A stretch of DNA of 64,000 bases from Streptomyces tardus (GCF_018101125.2 NZ_JAELVF020000001.1:229123-293122), one strand, 5' to 3'; shown: positions 8,664 through 17,408, counted from the stretch's first letter. Translations and numbers: made by a program. Notes: generated from the sequence alone by a model not told the origin.

Positions 8664-10487
8664 TTGCGTACCCACCAGGTTCCGCCACAGCCGCAGGCCC
8701 CCTCACCGGCGGGCACCCCCGCAGAGGCCGAGGCTGCACGGAGAAGCGAAGCAAGCAGGCTGCTGTGCGCGGGAACGTATCTGGATCACCGGTACCGCGA
8801 CCGGGTGATCGACACGTTGTACCGCAACGACCACCGAGTCGTGGCGCCCTCCTTCGGTTTCGACGCCTCCCGCGTCCTGACCCACGCACTCAAGGCGCGG
8901 CGGGTGGCAACGGCCTGGGCCCTGGCGGTGACCGCCCTCATGGCCATCGGAGTGGCCGCCACCGGCACCTGGATGCTGATCCTGATCCTTCCCGGACTGC
9001 TGCTGACACTGAGCGCCCATGCCGATCGGCTCGCCCTCAGCTCGCCGGGCCGTCGCCGCCGCCTGTCGTCCTTCGCTCTGCGCTGGTTCAGCCGGCTGCT
9101 CCTCACCTGGCTGGTACTCGTCACGGTGTGGCAGGCACTGGGCGTGTCAACGGATGATGACGTGAAGGACTCCGAGGGGAAGAGCGCGGACGCGGAGCAG
9201 ACCAAAACGAGTGATATCGACGCGAACAATGCCGGTGCGGACGGTACGGGCACTCTGCAGAACGACGAACAGGAAACGGGCTTCGAGTTTGGGGATCTGT
9301 TCCCCGAAGCGCTCCTACCTCCCGACCAGTTGGAAGCGTGGCTCGGGTTGCTGGTGCTGCTGGCGCTGGGGGCGTGTGTCGCCGGCCGGCAGCTGCAGTT
9401 CGTCCAGCTGCTCCGCAGCGACCTCTCCGCGCGGGTGTTCTCCGACGTCTCCGCAGATCCCGCGGAGCGGGCCCGGAAACCCCGTTTGTCCTGGGTTCTG
9501 CGCCGCATCCGGAGCGAGCAGCACTCGCCGCTGGTCATGTACCACGAGGCGCGCCCCTTCTGCGGCGCCGGCGTCGCCCGTGACCCCTGGTCCCTGGCGG
9601 TCGAACTGCGGCAGGAGCGCCCGGGCGCGGGCCGACCGATCGGGAACGCCGCCGTCCTCGCGGCGGTGCGGCCGTACATCGAGCAGCTGCGCGAGGTGGC
9701 CGGCTCCTCGCAGAGGGACGGCCATCCCGTCCGGGACCGCCTGCGTCAGCTGGAGATCGACGAGTGCGTCTTCCTCCCGATGGAGGGGCTGCGCCGCCGT
9801 GAGGAGGCGCCGTACGACCGTGCCTCGTTCGAGGAGCACCGGGCACGCGCGACCGAGGAGGGCGGCGAGATGCGCCGTCACTTTCTGCGGATCAGAGTCA
9901 GCGGGTGGGAACAGGGCCTGGTCGTCACCGTGTTCGTACGGGTCCACACACAGGGCAGGATGCTGATGCTCGAGGTCGCGCCGCACACGCTTCTGCCGGT
10001 GCGGGCCGATTTCAAGGACGCCGACCATCTGCTCTACCGGTTCGCCGACGTGAACAGGTTCGGCAAAGCGGTCCACATCTTCACCATGGTGGCCGGCGCG
10101 CCGGGAAGTGCCCTGATGACGTTGGGCCATCAAGGTCTCAGCGCCTGGCGTCGAATGACCGGTGAGGACGACCGGTCGCAGACGGACGGGCCTGCCCTCT
10201 CGGTGCGCGAACTCGCCTCGGAGCCGAAGGGTTCGCTGTTCCAGACCATGGACGTCGATCGGTATCTGAAAAGCATTCAGGACCGCATCGCTTACGGAGT
10301 GAAGACCGCACTCGCAGAAGCCGGTTACGAGACGGACGAGTTCACGCAGAAGGTGATCCACGTCAGCAACGGCGGCGTCAACATCGACTCCGTCGTGGAC
10401 AGCACTTTCGCCGTCGGCACGCACGCGCACGCCACCACCGACGGCGCGCAGTCGCCGTCCCCGAGGGGAGCCAGCAGTGGCCAGTGA
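8664..10487 (+). CDS. Hypothetical multi-pass membrane protein with C-terminal STFA.G.HA motif
   Basis: 607 aa, family not recognised. Hydrophobic helices lie near residues 83-115 (a long segment or hairpin), 140-160 and 222-245, with an acidic linker between (about 160-215, rich in D, E, N and S). A large cytoplasmic domain of about 310 residues follows. The end (residues 572-590) reads VNIDSVVDSTFAVGTHAHA, which recurs at the N-terminus of the next protein. TTG start at 8664 with GGGAG 4 bases upstream. It overlaps the next gene by 11 bases. See the finding on this motif for a possible signalling role; function is otherwise unknown. Confidence 0.8.
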   Translation: MRTHQVPPQPQAPSPAGTPAEAEAARRSEASRLLCAGTYLDHRYRDRVIDTLYRNDHRVVAPSFGFDASRVLTHALKARRVATAWALAVTALMAIGVAATGTWMLILILPGLLLTLSAHADRLALSSPGRRRRLSSFALRWFSRLLLTWLVLVTVWQALGVSTDDDVKDSEGKSADAEQTKTSDIDANNAGADGTGTLQNDEQETGFEFGDLFPEALLPPDQLEAWLGLLVLLALGACVAGRQLQFVQLLRSDLSARVFSDVSADPAERARKPRLSWVLRRIRSEQHSPLVMYHEARPFCGAGVARDPWSLAVELRQERPGAGRPIGNAAVLAAVRPYIEQLREVAGSSQRDGHPVRDRLRQLEIDECVFLPMEGLRRREEAPYDRASFEEHRARATEEGGEMRRHFLRIRVSGWEQGLVVTVFVRVHTQGRMLMLEVAPHTLLPVRADFKDADHLLYRFADVNRFGKAVHIFTMVAGAPGSALMTLGHQGLSAWRRMTGEDDRSQTDGPALSVRELASEPKGSLFQTMDVDRYLKSIQDRIAYGVKTALAEAGYETDEFTQKVIHVSNGGVNIDSVVDSTFAVGTHAHATTDGAQSPSPRGASSGQ

Positions 10488-10833
10488 CCACACCCAGCCG
10501 CACGTCAACATCGGCGACGTCTCCGGCAGTACGTTCGCCATCGGCAGTCACGCACGGGCCGAGACCAATCACGGCGCCGGAACACGCGACGAGAGCAGCG
10601 AGGAGCTCCTCGTTGCGGTCCGGGAGTTGAGGGCGGACCTGACCCGTGTTCGGGCGAGTCCGCAGACCGCCGACCTGGACGCGACCCTGGCCGACACGGA
10701 GGAGGAGATCGCCCGCACCGGGAGCGCGGGCGAGGGTCGTCTGGCGCGGTTGCGGGAGCTGCTGAGCTCCGAAGCCTCCCTGGCCACCGTGCTGGCGTCG
10801 GCGGGGGCCGTCGCAGGTCTGCTGGGTCTGTGA
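10477..10833 (+). CDS. Small protein with N-terminal STFA.G.HA motif and hydrophobic tail
   Basis: 118 aa, not recognised as a named family. Residues 10-28 read VNIGDVSGSTFAIGSHARA, nearly the same as the C-terminal motif of the upstream protein. A charged helical region (about 40-95, possible coiled coil) follows. The end is hydrophobic and small-residue rich (SLATVLASAGAVAGLLGL). GTG start at 10477 overlaps the upstream stop, so translation is probably coupled. The motif-helix-hydrophobic-tail layout could be a membrane-active effector or an assembly factor; this is inference. Confidence 0.75.
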   Translation: MASDHTQPHVNIGDVSGSTFAIGSHARAETNHGAGTRDESSEELLVAVRELRADLTRVRASPQTADLDATLADTEEEIARTGSAGEGRLARLRELLSSEASLATVLASAGAVAGLLGL

Positions 10834-10842
10834 GCCGGCGGG

Positions 10843-11706
10843 ATGAGTGAGTCGGAGCGCTACTGGAACGAGGACGCGCAGCAGTGGGAGGAGCGCGGCG
10901 GTCGCGGCACGCCCGTCGTCACGGACGCGTCCCGCACAACGGCTTCGAAGGGGCGGCTCGGCGCTTCCCGTTCGGTTGACCTCCGAGCGTTGGTGGCTGC
11001 GGTCGTGGCCATCGGTGTCGTCGTGGTGGTGGTCGTCGCGCTGGCCACAAAGGGCCCGTCGGGCGAGGAGTCGAAGAAGCCCGCCTCCTCCGATTCTCCT
11101 TCCCCCTCCGACTCTCCGCTCCCGACCGACTCCGGCTCGCCGTCCCCCTCGGCCACCGGGCCGCCTCCCGGCGGCGATCCGTCCTCCCTGCCCTCCACAC
11201 CTCCCGCTCCCGGTGTTCCCGACGGATACGAAGCGGTCGCGGACCCGACAGAGGGGTTCAGCACTGTGATTCCCCAGGGCTGGAGACGGGTCGAGCATTA
11301 CGTGCCCGGAAGCGATCTCTTCACTGTCACGTACAAGGACCGCGCTGTCAGCAAACTTGTCGAGGCGAATCAGGTGCTCCGAGTCCTCCGTCTGAGCGAG
11401 CCCACCGTCGATGAATCCGTCAAGGACCTGACCGAGTTCGCCGGGAATTTCAGTTCACCTCCCGATCCGAAGCCGTTCCACTCCGGCGCCCTCCACGGCA
11501 AACGGATGGAGTACGTGCTCACCGAGCCGAGCGGCCCGAGACCCCACCGCGTCGACATCCACTTCAAGGCGGACGACGGGAACCTCTACCGGGTGCTCGT
11601 GGAACACGACGGTGGAGACGCGCAACGGGCGAGGTGGAGGGCAACCTCAGCCGCAGAGCACTTCTGCTCCCCCAACGCGTCCTGCGGCAGGCTGGGAAGC
11701 CCCTGA
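10843..11706 (+). CDS. Single-pass membrane protein with extracytoplasmic domain
   Basis: 287 aa. A short cytoplasmic tail with YWNEDAQQWEE, a transmembrane helix at about 48-69 (VAAVVAIGVVVVVVVALA), a Ser/Pro/Asp-rich linker to about residue 125, then a folded outer domain of about 150 residues containing two cysteines near the end. No enzymatic motif seen. It starts 9 bases after the previous stop and is the last gene of the three-gene operon, so it may be its extracytoplasmic partner. Function unknown. Confidence 0.75.
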   Translation: MSESERYWNEDAQQWEERGGRGTPVVTDASRTTASKGRLGASRSVDLRALVAAVVAIGVVVVVVVALATKGPSGEESKKPASSDSPSPSDSPLPTDSGSPSPSATGPPPGGDPSSLPSTPPAPGVPDGYEAVADPTEGFSTVIPQGWRRVEHYVPGSDLFTVTYKDRAVSKLVEANQVLRVLRLSEPTVDESVKDLTEFAGNFSSPPDPKPFHSGALHGKRMEYVLTEPSGPRPHRVDIHFKADDGNLYRVLVEHDGGDAQRARWRATSAAEHFCSPNASCGRLGSP

Positions 11707-11768
11707 CTCGCTTCGACCGTTGTCGCGACCGTCCGCCCGGCGACCAACCTCCTTGCTGGGGCGCCGGT

Positions 11769-13004
11769 TCAGCGCACCGCGCGGTCGGTTGCGAGGGGAC
11801 CGGGGGCCGGGGTGCCGGCCGTCGGGCCCGGGGCTCGTGTGGCGCGGCGGTGGCCGGTGAGGTGGAGGAGGAGGGCGGCCAGGGCGAAGGCAGCCCCGAG
11901 TGGGCCGAGCGCCGCAGCGGAGCCGGCGGAGAGGACGACGCCGCCGAGGAGACTGCCCAGGGCCATGCCGGCGTAGATCACCGAGGCGTTGGCGGTCGCG
12001 AGCAGCCCGGCCGCGGCCGGACGGAGCGTCAACAGCTCGCTCTGCAGCGCCGGTACGACCATCCAGCCGCTGACGCCCCAGACCACCACGACCACGGCGA
12101 CCGGCGCGAGATGCCGGGCGCCTGGCATGGCCGCCGTGGACAGACCGAGGAGCACCAGCGAGGTGACCACGGTGCGGCGCGGCCCCCAGCGGTCGGCGAG
12201 TTGGCCACCCAGCAGGTTGCCCGCCACGCCCGCGCAGCCGTACAGGAAGAGCAGCCCGGCGACCACGGCCGGACCGGCGGAGATGAGGTGGTCGAGCAGC
12301 GGCACGACGTAGGTGTACACCGCGAAGTCGGCCACCGAGAGCAGCAGCGAGACGAGCAGCAGCGGGCCTGCGACCCGGGCGCAGTCCACCACCTCGGCTC
12401 TCGCACCGCTTCCCGGCGCGGGGGTCAGGGCGGGCAGCGCGGCGAGGGCCAGGCAGGCCGCCGCCGAGAGGCCGACGACCGACCACAACACCGGCCGGAA
12501 GCCGGCCAGTTCGCCGACGACGTTGCCGACGGGTACGGCGAGCACGGTGGCCGCCGCCAGTCCTCCGATCACCGCCGCCACCGCACGTGCCCGCCACCGC
12601 ACCGGCACCAGCTCGACCGCCGAGGCACTGGCCGCCGGGGTGAACATTCCGGCGCCGGCGCCCGCCAGCACGCGGGAGAGCGTCATGTCGGAGTACGAGG
12701 AGGCCATCGCGGTCAGCGCCGTACCCGCAGCGAACAGGGTCAGGCCGGCGACCAGCGTCAGGCGGCGGTCCCAGCGGCGCGTGAGCACACCGGAGAGCGG
12801 CGCCCACACCGCGTACGCCAGAGTGAAGGCGAAGGTCAGCCGACCGACCTGGGCGGCGCTGACGTCCAACTCCCGCTGGATGGCCGGCAACAGGCCGGCC
12901 AGCACGAATGTGCCGGTACTGATGACGAAGGTGCCGAGCGCCAGGATCGCGAGCCGCAGCCCGGCCACCACGCCGATGCCGGTGCCCTCCCCAGCCGCCG
13001 TCAT
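11769..13004 (-). CDS. MFS transporter (drug:H+ antiporter type)
   Basis: 411-aa major facilitator with 12 predicted hydrophobic helices. The ...GVLTRRWDRR loop between helices 2 and 3 and LADRWGPRRT between helices 8 and 9 are the family's signature loops, and the size fits DHA1 exporters. The ATG at 13004 is preferred because the in-frame extension up to 13343 consists only of translated 18-bp tandem repeats. It is divergent from an XRE-cupin regulator, which may control it. Substrate not predictable. Confidence 0.88.
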   Translation of the reverse strand: MTAAGEGTGIGVVAGLRLAILALGTFVISTGTFVLAGLLPAIQRELDVSAAQVGRLTFAFTLAYAVWAPLSGVLTRRWDRRLTLVAGLTLFAAGTALTAMASSYSDMTLSRVLAGAGAGMFTPAASASAVELVPVRWRARAVAAVIGGLAAATVLAVPVGNVVGELAGFRPVLWSVVGLSAAACLALAALPALTPAPGSGARAEVVDCARVAGPLLLVSLLLSVADFAVYTYVVPLLDHLISAGPAVVAGLLFLYGCAGVAGNLLGGQLADRWGPRRTVVTSLVLLGLSTAAMPGARHLAPVAVVVVVWGVSGWMVVPALQSELLTLRPAAAGLLATANASVIYAGMALGSLLGGVVLSAGSAAALGPLGAAFALAALLLHLTGHRRATRAPGPTAGTPAPGPLATDRAVR

Positions 13005-13029
13005 CTCGGACCGCCGCTCAGGCGCATAC

Positions 13030-13281
13030 GACCGTAGCGAGGCCCGAAAGCCGGACAGGACGCAGGACCGGAGCAGAGTGCACGGCCGGAGCAGGACGCA
13101 CGGCCGGAGCAGGGTGTACACCCGGATCGGGGTGCAGGACCGGATCGGGACACGTGACCGGAGCGAGACGTCCGAACGAACCGGGACGCGCGACCGCAGC
13201 AAAACGCAGGACCGAACCGAGAGGCTGTACCGAAGGGGCGTCTGCGCACTGGACGCTGTGCGGGACCGGAGCAGCGTCTGC
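13030..13281. repeat. 18-bp tandem repeat, about 14 degenerate copies
   Basis: Fourteen consecutive 18-bp units, best-conserved form GACCGGAGCAGGRYGCAC, with exact 18-base phasing from 13030 to 13281 and increasing divergence to the right. Because 18 is a multiple of three, reading frames stay open on both strands as hexapeptide repeats, which explains the long artefactual extensions of the flanking genes. Confidence 0.85.
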
Positions 13282-13569
13282 ACGCGGGTCGCTGCGGAGC
13301 CCACGCCGAGTGCGCGTCGACCGGGCCCGCGTCGGCCGAGCACGGCGACTGTGCGTCGACCCGGCCTGCCGCGTCACGCCGGGCCCGTTTCCGGGCCCGG
13401 CTCGGTGTGGGCCTGGGTCCGCATCCTGGGTGCCGCGACGGCCGGAGGCAAACGACTTTCCAGGTCGACGGGCACGTTCAGCCCGGGGCGGGAAACCCGG
13501 TGTCGCCTGCGCGTTTACCTCCGAGGCAAGTTTGTTGCCCGGGTGGAAGGGCGGCACTTCAATGGGGGC
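13282..13569. other. Upstream region of XRE-cupin gene
   Basis: No gene supported. The AT-richer piece near 13500-13560 probably holds the regulator's promoter. Confidence 0.45.
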
Positions 13570-14208
13570 ATGGCTACCGAGTCGACCGACCGGCCGGAGG
13601 AGGTCCCCGCCGTCGCACCGCGGCTGCGGGAGCTGCGCCGCCGCGCCGGGCTCACGCTGGAGGACGCCGCCCGGCGGCTGAACCTCTCCCCCGCGCACCT
13701 CTCCCGTCTGGAGACCGGCCGTCGGCAGCCGTCGCTGCCGCTGCTGCTCACGCTCTCGCGCGGGTACGGCACCACGGTCTCGGACCTGCTCGGCGAGACG
13801 CCGCCGGAGGGCTCCCCGGTGGTGCGGGGCGGCAGCACCGCCGAGGCGTCGGCCGCGGGCTGGCACTACCGGGAGGTCTCCCGGCGCGGTCGCGCCATGC
13901 AGGCGCTGCGTCTGCGCCTGGCCCCGCAGACCCAGCGCGAACTGGTCCGCACCCACCCCGGCGAGGAGTGGCTCCATGTGCTGGAGGGGCGCGTACGGCT
14001 GGTGCTGGGCGAGACCTCGTACCTGCTCGAGCCGGGCGACTCGGCGCACTACGACAGCCTCACCCCGCACCGTCTGAGCGCGGTGTCGGCGGAGGGCGCG
14101 GAGCTGCTCTTCGTGCACACCCTGCTGCGCGGTGCGGCGAACGAACTGTGCGTCGCCGACGAGCCGTCGGGCGACAAGGGCTGGAGGGACGGGCGACATG
14201 GGCGGTAG
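13570..14208 (+). CDS. XRE family regulator with C-terminal cupin domain
   Basis: 212-aa transcription factor. The N-terminal XRE helix-turn-helix spans about residues 16-72 (LRELRRRAGLTLEDAARRL, then LSPAHLSRLETGRRQPS). A cupin sensor domain spans about 100-190 (HPGEEWLHVLEGRVRLVLG and EPGDSAHYDSLTPHRL). ATG at 13570 with a G-run just upstream. The 3' end overlaps the next small gene by 11 bases. Likely target: itself plus the divergent MFS gene. Confidence 0.88.
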   Translation: MATESTDRPEEVPAVAPRLRELRRRAGLTLEDAARRLNLSPAHLSRLETGRRQPSLPLLLTLSRGYGTTVSDLLGETPPEGSPVVRGGSTAEASAAGWHYREVSRRGRAMQALRLRLAPQTQRELVRTHPGEEWLHVLEGRVRLVLGETSYLLEPGDSAHYDSLTPHRLSAVSAEGAELLFVHTLLRGAANELCVADEPSGDKGWRDGRHGR

Positions 14209-14347
14209 CTGGAGCAGGGACACCGGGCTGGAGCGCGGCGACGGGCGGTTCCCCCGCGGGCTGCCGCTGCGACTGTTCGCCTACATCGTGGCGGGACACG
14301 TGCTGGCCGGCTTCCTCTTCCTTCTCTTCTCGGTCGGCGCCGGCTGA
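14198..14347 (+). CDS. 49-aa single-helix membrane protein (DUF6126-like)
   Basis: A charged N-terminal half ending in RFPRGLPLRL, then one hydrophobic helix (FAYIVAGHVLAGFLFLLFSV). I associate this layout and its position right after XRE-cupin genes with the family labelled DUF6126, from memory. The ATG lies inside the end of the regulator gene (11-base overlap), so the two are probably translated together. It may anchor or modulate the regulator at the membrane; this is inference. Confidence 0.72.
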   Translation: MGGSWSRDTGLERGDGRFPRGLPLRLFAYIVAGHVLAGFLFLLFSVGAG

Positions 14348-14404
14348 CCACCGCGCGGCCGGTGCGCGTGCACGGGCGTACGTCGCCGCCGTGCCCCCGC
14401 GCGC

Positions 14405-14464
14405 CGTACCCGCGTCCCGGTGCCCGTACGGGCCCGTACGCGCCCGTACCGTACGCGGGCGGGT
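14405..14464. repeat. CCCGTACGGG-rich palindromic stretch
   Basis: Several overlapping inverted repeats built on CCGTACGG/CGTACG. It lies between convergent genes (small membrane protein on plus, ABC ATPase on minus), so it may act as a bidirectional terminator. Confidence 0.5.
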
Positions 14465-14489
14465 CCGGTCCGGGCGAGTGGCTCGGTGG

Positions 14490-15323
14490 TCAGTCTGCGG
14501 GGGCGGTGGAGCCGAGGAGTTCGCGGACGCGGCTGGTGATGCGTTGGAACTCCGCGTTCTTCAGGGTGCGTTCGTAGTCGCGGTGGCCGGGCAGCTCGAC
14601 CGGGAACTCCTCGATCACACGGCCGGGGCGGGGCCCCATGACGACGGTGCGGGAGGCGAGATAGACGGCCTCGGCGACCGAGTGGGTCACCAGGACGACG
14701 GTCATGCCGGTCCGTTCCCAGATGCGGCGCAGCTCGATGTTCATGTTCTCCCGGGTGAGCGCGTCCAGGGCGCCGAAGGGTTCGTCCATGAGGAGCACAT
14801 CGGGTTCGTGGAGCAGGGCCCGGCAGAGCGAGACGCGCTGCTGCATCCCGCCGGAGAGTTCGAAGGGCATGGCCTTCTCGAAACCGGTGAGGCCGGTCAG
14901 CTCCATGAGTTCGTCGGCGCGTTTGCGGGCCCAGGCCTTCGGCAGTCCGCGCATCTCGGCCTGGAAGAGGATGTTGCCCCGGGCGGTGCGCCAGTCCAGC
15001 AGCGCGGCACGCTGGAAGACGAAGCCGACATCGCGGCGGGGCCCGAGCACCGGGCTGCCGCGCAGCGCCACCTCGCCGGCGGTCGGCGAGGTGAGCCCGG
15101 CGACGACCCGCAGCAGCGTCGACTTCCCGCAGCCCGAGGGCCCGGCGATGCTGAGGAACTCGCCGCGCTCCACGGTCAGTTCGATGCTGCTGAGCGCCTG
15201 CACCGTACGGTCCCCGGTGCGGAAGGCGACGTCCACGCCGCGGATCTCGACCATCGGGCCGCCGGGGCGGTGGGCTGCGGGTTCGGCGCCGCTTCCGGCG
15301 CCCTCCCCGGTCTTGGCGAACAT
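14490..15323 (-). CDS. ABC transporter ATP-binding protein, SsuB/TauB type
   Basis: 277-aa nucleotide-binding subunit of an importer. Seen: Walker A GPSGCGKSTL, Q-loop FVFQRAALLDW, signature LSGGMQQR, Walker B VLLMDEPFGALD, and switch histidine VTHSVAEA. Closest in character to the nitrate/sulfonate/taurine/thiamine-precursor class. ATG at 15323 lies 2 bases after the stop of the binding-protein gene. Operon order is permease, binding protein, ATPase. Confidence 0.93.
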   Translation of the reverse strand: MFAKTGEGAGSGAEPAAHRPGGPMVEIRGVDVAFRTGDRTVQALSSIELTVERGEFLSIAGPSGCGKSTLLRVVAGLTSPTAGEVALRGSPVLGPRRDVGFVFQRAALLDWRTARGNILFQAEMRGLPKAWARKRADELMELTGLTGFEKAMPFELSGGMQQRVSLCRALLHEPDVLLMDEPFGALDALTRENMNIELRRIWERTGMTVVLVTHSVAEAVYLASRTVVMGPRPGRVIEEFPVELPGHRDYERTLKNAEFQRITSRVRELLGSTAPAD

Positions 15324-15325
15324 GC

Positions 15326-16378
15326 TCACTTCCCCTCGGTGGTGAAGCCGGCGTCGTAGTAGGTGTCGGTCTCCCTGGCCTGTTTGATCAGTCCGGCCTC
15401 GGCGAGCACCTCGACGGTCTCCCGCCAGTCCTTCTCGGCCGCGTTGCCCGGTGCGCTGCCCTTGGTGTTCTCGGTGGTGAGCAGTGGGATCGTCTCCTGC
15501 CACTGCTGGAGGAGCACCTTGGTGCCGGGCATCTGCGGATCGTCGCCCGCCATGGACTCGACGGCGTCCTCGGGCGACTTCTGTGCGGCGGCGAAGGACT
15601 CGGAGGTGGCGGCGACCATGCGCTTCACCAGGTCGGGGTCCTTGGCGATGGTGGAGGTGTGGGCGAGCAGACCGTTGCTGAAGAAGTTCAACCCGGCGTC
15701 GCTGTACCGCAGATAGGTGACCTTCTTGCCGCTCTCGTCGGAGATCTTCGGGCCCTGGTCGTGGGCGAATCCGATGAGCCCGTCCACCCGGCCGTGCATC
15801 ATCGCGGCGTTCTTGCCGGCGGAGTCCAGGTTCTGCTGGGTGACGTCGCTCTTGGCCAGGCCGACCGCGTCGAGGTACATGGGGAAGGTGAGGGTGACCG
15901 CGTCCCCCGCGGAGGTGGCGATCTTCTTGCCCTTGAGGTCCTTGGGCGACTTGATGCCCGTGTCGCTGAAGACCTGGACGGCCGAGGGGGTGGACTGGAG
16001 GAAGACGCCGACGGACTTGACCTTCACGCCCTGGTCGACGTTGGCGAGCAGAGCCGGGGTGTCCGCCCAGCCGAAGTCGAAGTCCCGCTGGCCGACGGAC
16101 TGCACGGTCCTGGCGGAGCCCTGTCCGGCCTCGACCTTGAGGGCGATGCCGTGCTTCTCGAATATCCCCTCGTCGACCCCGTAGTAGAACGGCGCGTGCT
16201 CGCCGTAGGGGTACCAGTTGAGCTGGAGGCTGACCTGGTCGAGATCGGGGTTCTGGGCCGCGTCGCCACCGCCTCCGCAGGCGGTCAGCGTCCAGGTGCA
16301 GGCGCCGGCGAGGAGAACGGCCGTGGTGCGGCGGGCGGTTCGGGAGGAGCGTGCGGTGCGGGGGGCGCGTGTGGCCAT
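15326..16378 (-). CDS. ABC transporter substrate-binding lipoprotein, NMT1/THI5-like
   Basis: 350 aa. An Arg-rich n-region, hydrophobic core and lipobox TLTAC mark a lipoprotein. The mature part is an NMT1/SsuA-like periplasmic-binding fold: LQLNWYPYGEHAPFYYGVDEGIFEKHGI is the family's opening, in which a small-molecule carrier binds pyrimidine, sulfonate or similar ligands. It probably delivers its ligand to the permease encoded just upstream (33 bases). Ligand not predictable. Confidence 0.92.
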   Translation of the reverse strand: MATRAPRTARSSRTARRTTAVLLAGACTWTLTACGGGGDAAQNPDLDQVSLQLNWYPYGEHAPFYYGVDEGIFEKHGIALKVEAGQGSARTVQSVGQRDFDFGWADTPALLANVDQGVKVKSVGVFLQSTPSAVQVFSDTGIKSPKDLKGKKIATSAGDAVTLTFPMYLDAVGLAKSDVTQQNLDSAGKNAAMMHGRVDGLIGFAHDQGPKISDESGKKVTYLRYSDAGLNFFSNGLLAHTSTIAKDPDLVKRMVAATSESFAAAQKSPEDAVESMAGDDPQMPGTKVLLQQWQETIPLLTTENTKGSAPGNAAEKDWRETVEVLAEAGLIKQARETDTYYDAGFTTEGK

Positions 16379-16411
16379 GACGGATACCTTCCGTTGGCTC
16401 GGTCGGTGGGT

Positions 16412-17272
16412 TCAGACCCGGTTGCGGCGCGAGGCGTGCCACGGGATGAGGAGCATCTCGGCGAGCTGGATCAGCGCGAAGAGCAGGACGCCGAGCGCGG
16501 ACATGATGATGAGCGCGGCGAAGAGCATCGGGGTGTCGATGTTGCCGTTGGCCTGGAGGATCACGTAGCCCAGACCGGAGTTGGCGCCGACGAACTCGCC
16601 GACGACCGCGCCGGTGACCGCCAGGGTCGCGGCGACCTTGAGGCCGGAGAGCAGTTCGGGCAGCGCGGCGGGAAAGCGGACCTTCCAGAACGTCTTCAGC
16701 CGGGACGCGCCCATGGTGGAGGTGAGTTCGAGGAGTTCGGGGTCGACCGAGCGCAGTCCGCTGATCCCGGAGATCACCACCGGGAAGAACGCCATCAGCA
16801 CGGCGACGAGGATCTTCGGGCTGGTGCCGAAGCCGAGCCATACGACGAACAGCGGGGCGATCGCGATCTTCGGCACGACCTGGGCGAAGAGGATGAGCGG
16901 GTAGAACGTCTTCTCCAGCGCCGGTGAGTAGACCATCAGCACGGCGACCAGGATGCCGACCACGGCGGCGATCACGAAGCCGGCGACGGTCTCCCCCGTC
17001 GTCACGAGCGTGTGCTCCCACAGGTAGGCCCCGTGGTCGGTGAAGGTGCTCCAGGTGTCTCCCGGCGACGGGATGATGTACGGCTGCACCAGCTCGGTGG
17101 CGGTCACCACGAACCACGCGACCGTCAGCAGCGCGAGGAAGGTGACCGGGTAGACCGCGCCGGTGACCGCACTCGGCGGACGGCGACGGCGTACGGGCTT
17201 GGTGGCGGTCCGGTCGTCGTCGGCGACGGCTGCGGACGGAGGATCGGATACGTGCTGTGCCTGTGGAGCCAT
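16412..17272 (-). CDS. ABC transporter permease, SsuC type
   Basis: 286-aa inner-membrane subunit with about six helices after a 35-residue hydrophilic N-terminus. The conserved EAA-like loop is seen in ELTSTMGASRLKTFWKVRFPAALP, which contacts the ATPase. First gene of the importer operon. Its start is 137 bases from the divergent LacI gene, and two LacI-type palindromes lie between, so importer expression may be sugar-linked. Confidence 0.92.
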   Translation of the reverse strand: MAPQAQHVSDPPSAAVADDDRTATKPVRRRRPPSAVTGAVYPVTFLALLTVAWFVVTATELVQPYIIPSPGDTWSTFTDHGAYLWEHTLVTTGETVAGFVIAAVVGILVAVLMVYSPALEKTFYPLILFAQVVPKIAIAPLFVVWLGFGTSPKILVAVLMAFFPVVISGISGLRSVDPELLELTSTMGASRLKTFWKVRFPAALPELLSGLKVAATLAVTGAVVGEFVGANSGLGYVILQANGNIDTPMLFAALIIMSALGVLLFALIQLAEMLLIPWHASRRNRV

Positions 17273-17323
17273 GCGGACCTCGCGTCGCGCCTCGGGGGAA
17301 AAGACAGGGAAGCCACAGCTTGT

Positions 17324-17337
17324 TAGAAAGCGCTTAC
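17324..17337. promoter_or_regulatory. LacI-type operator, copy A
   Basis: TAGAAAGCGCTTAC, the exact reverse complement of the site at 24458. It lies between the ABC permease and the LacI gene and has the AAGCGCTT core typical of LacI/GalR operators. Confidence 0.75.
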
Positions 17338-17355
17338 TCGAACTGCTGGAAGAAT

Positions 17356-17371
17356 GGGATAGCGCTTTCCC
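17356..17371. promoter_or_regulatory. LacI-type operator, copy B
   Basis: GGGATAGCGCTTTCCC, a near-palindrome on the AGCGCT core, 32 bases (three helical turns) from copy A and just upstream of the LacI start. It fits autoregulation. Confidence 0.68.
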
Positions 17372-17408
17372 GTTTCGGGGATATTAAGTTGACGCGAAGG
17401 GGGCGTCA

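Noticed and set aside
13005..13343. N-terminal extension of the MFS protein (and a plus-strand frame) through the 18-bp repeats
   Set aside because: The residues are only translated tandem repeats; the ATG at 13004 starts a normal first transmembrane helix.
14490..17117. One 875-aa reading frame across the ABC importer genes on the minus strand
   Set aside because: Only its last 277 residues are a real protein (the ATPase). The rest is an out-of-frame shadow of the permease and binding-protein genes.
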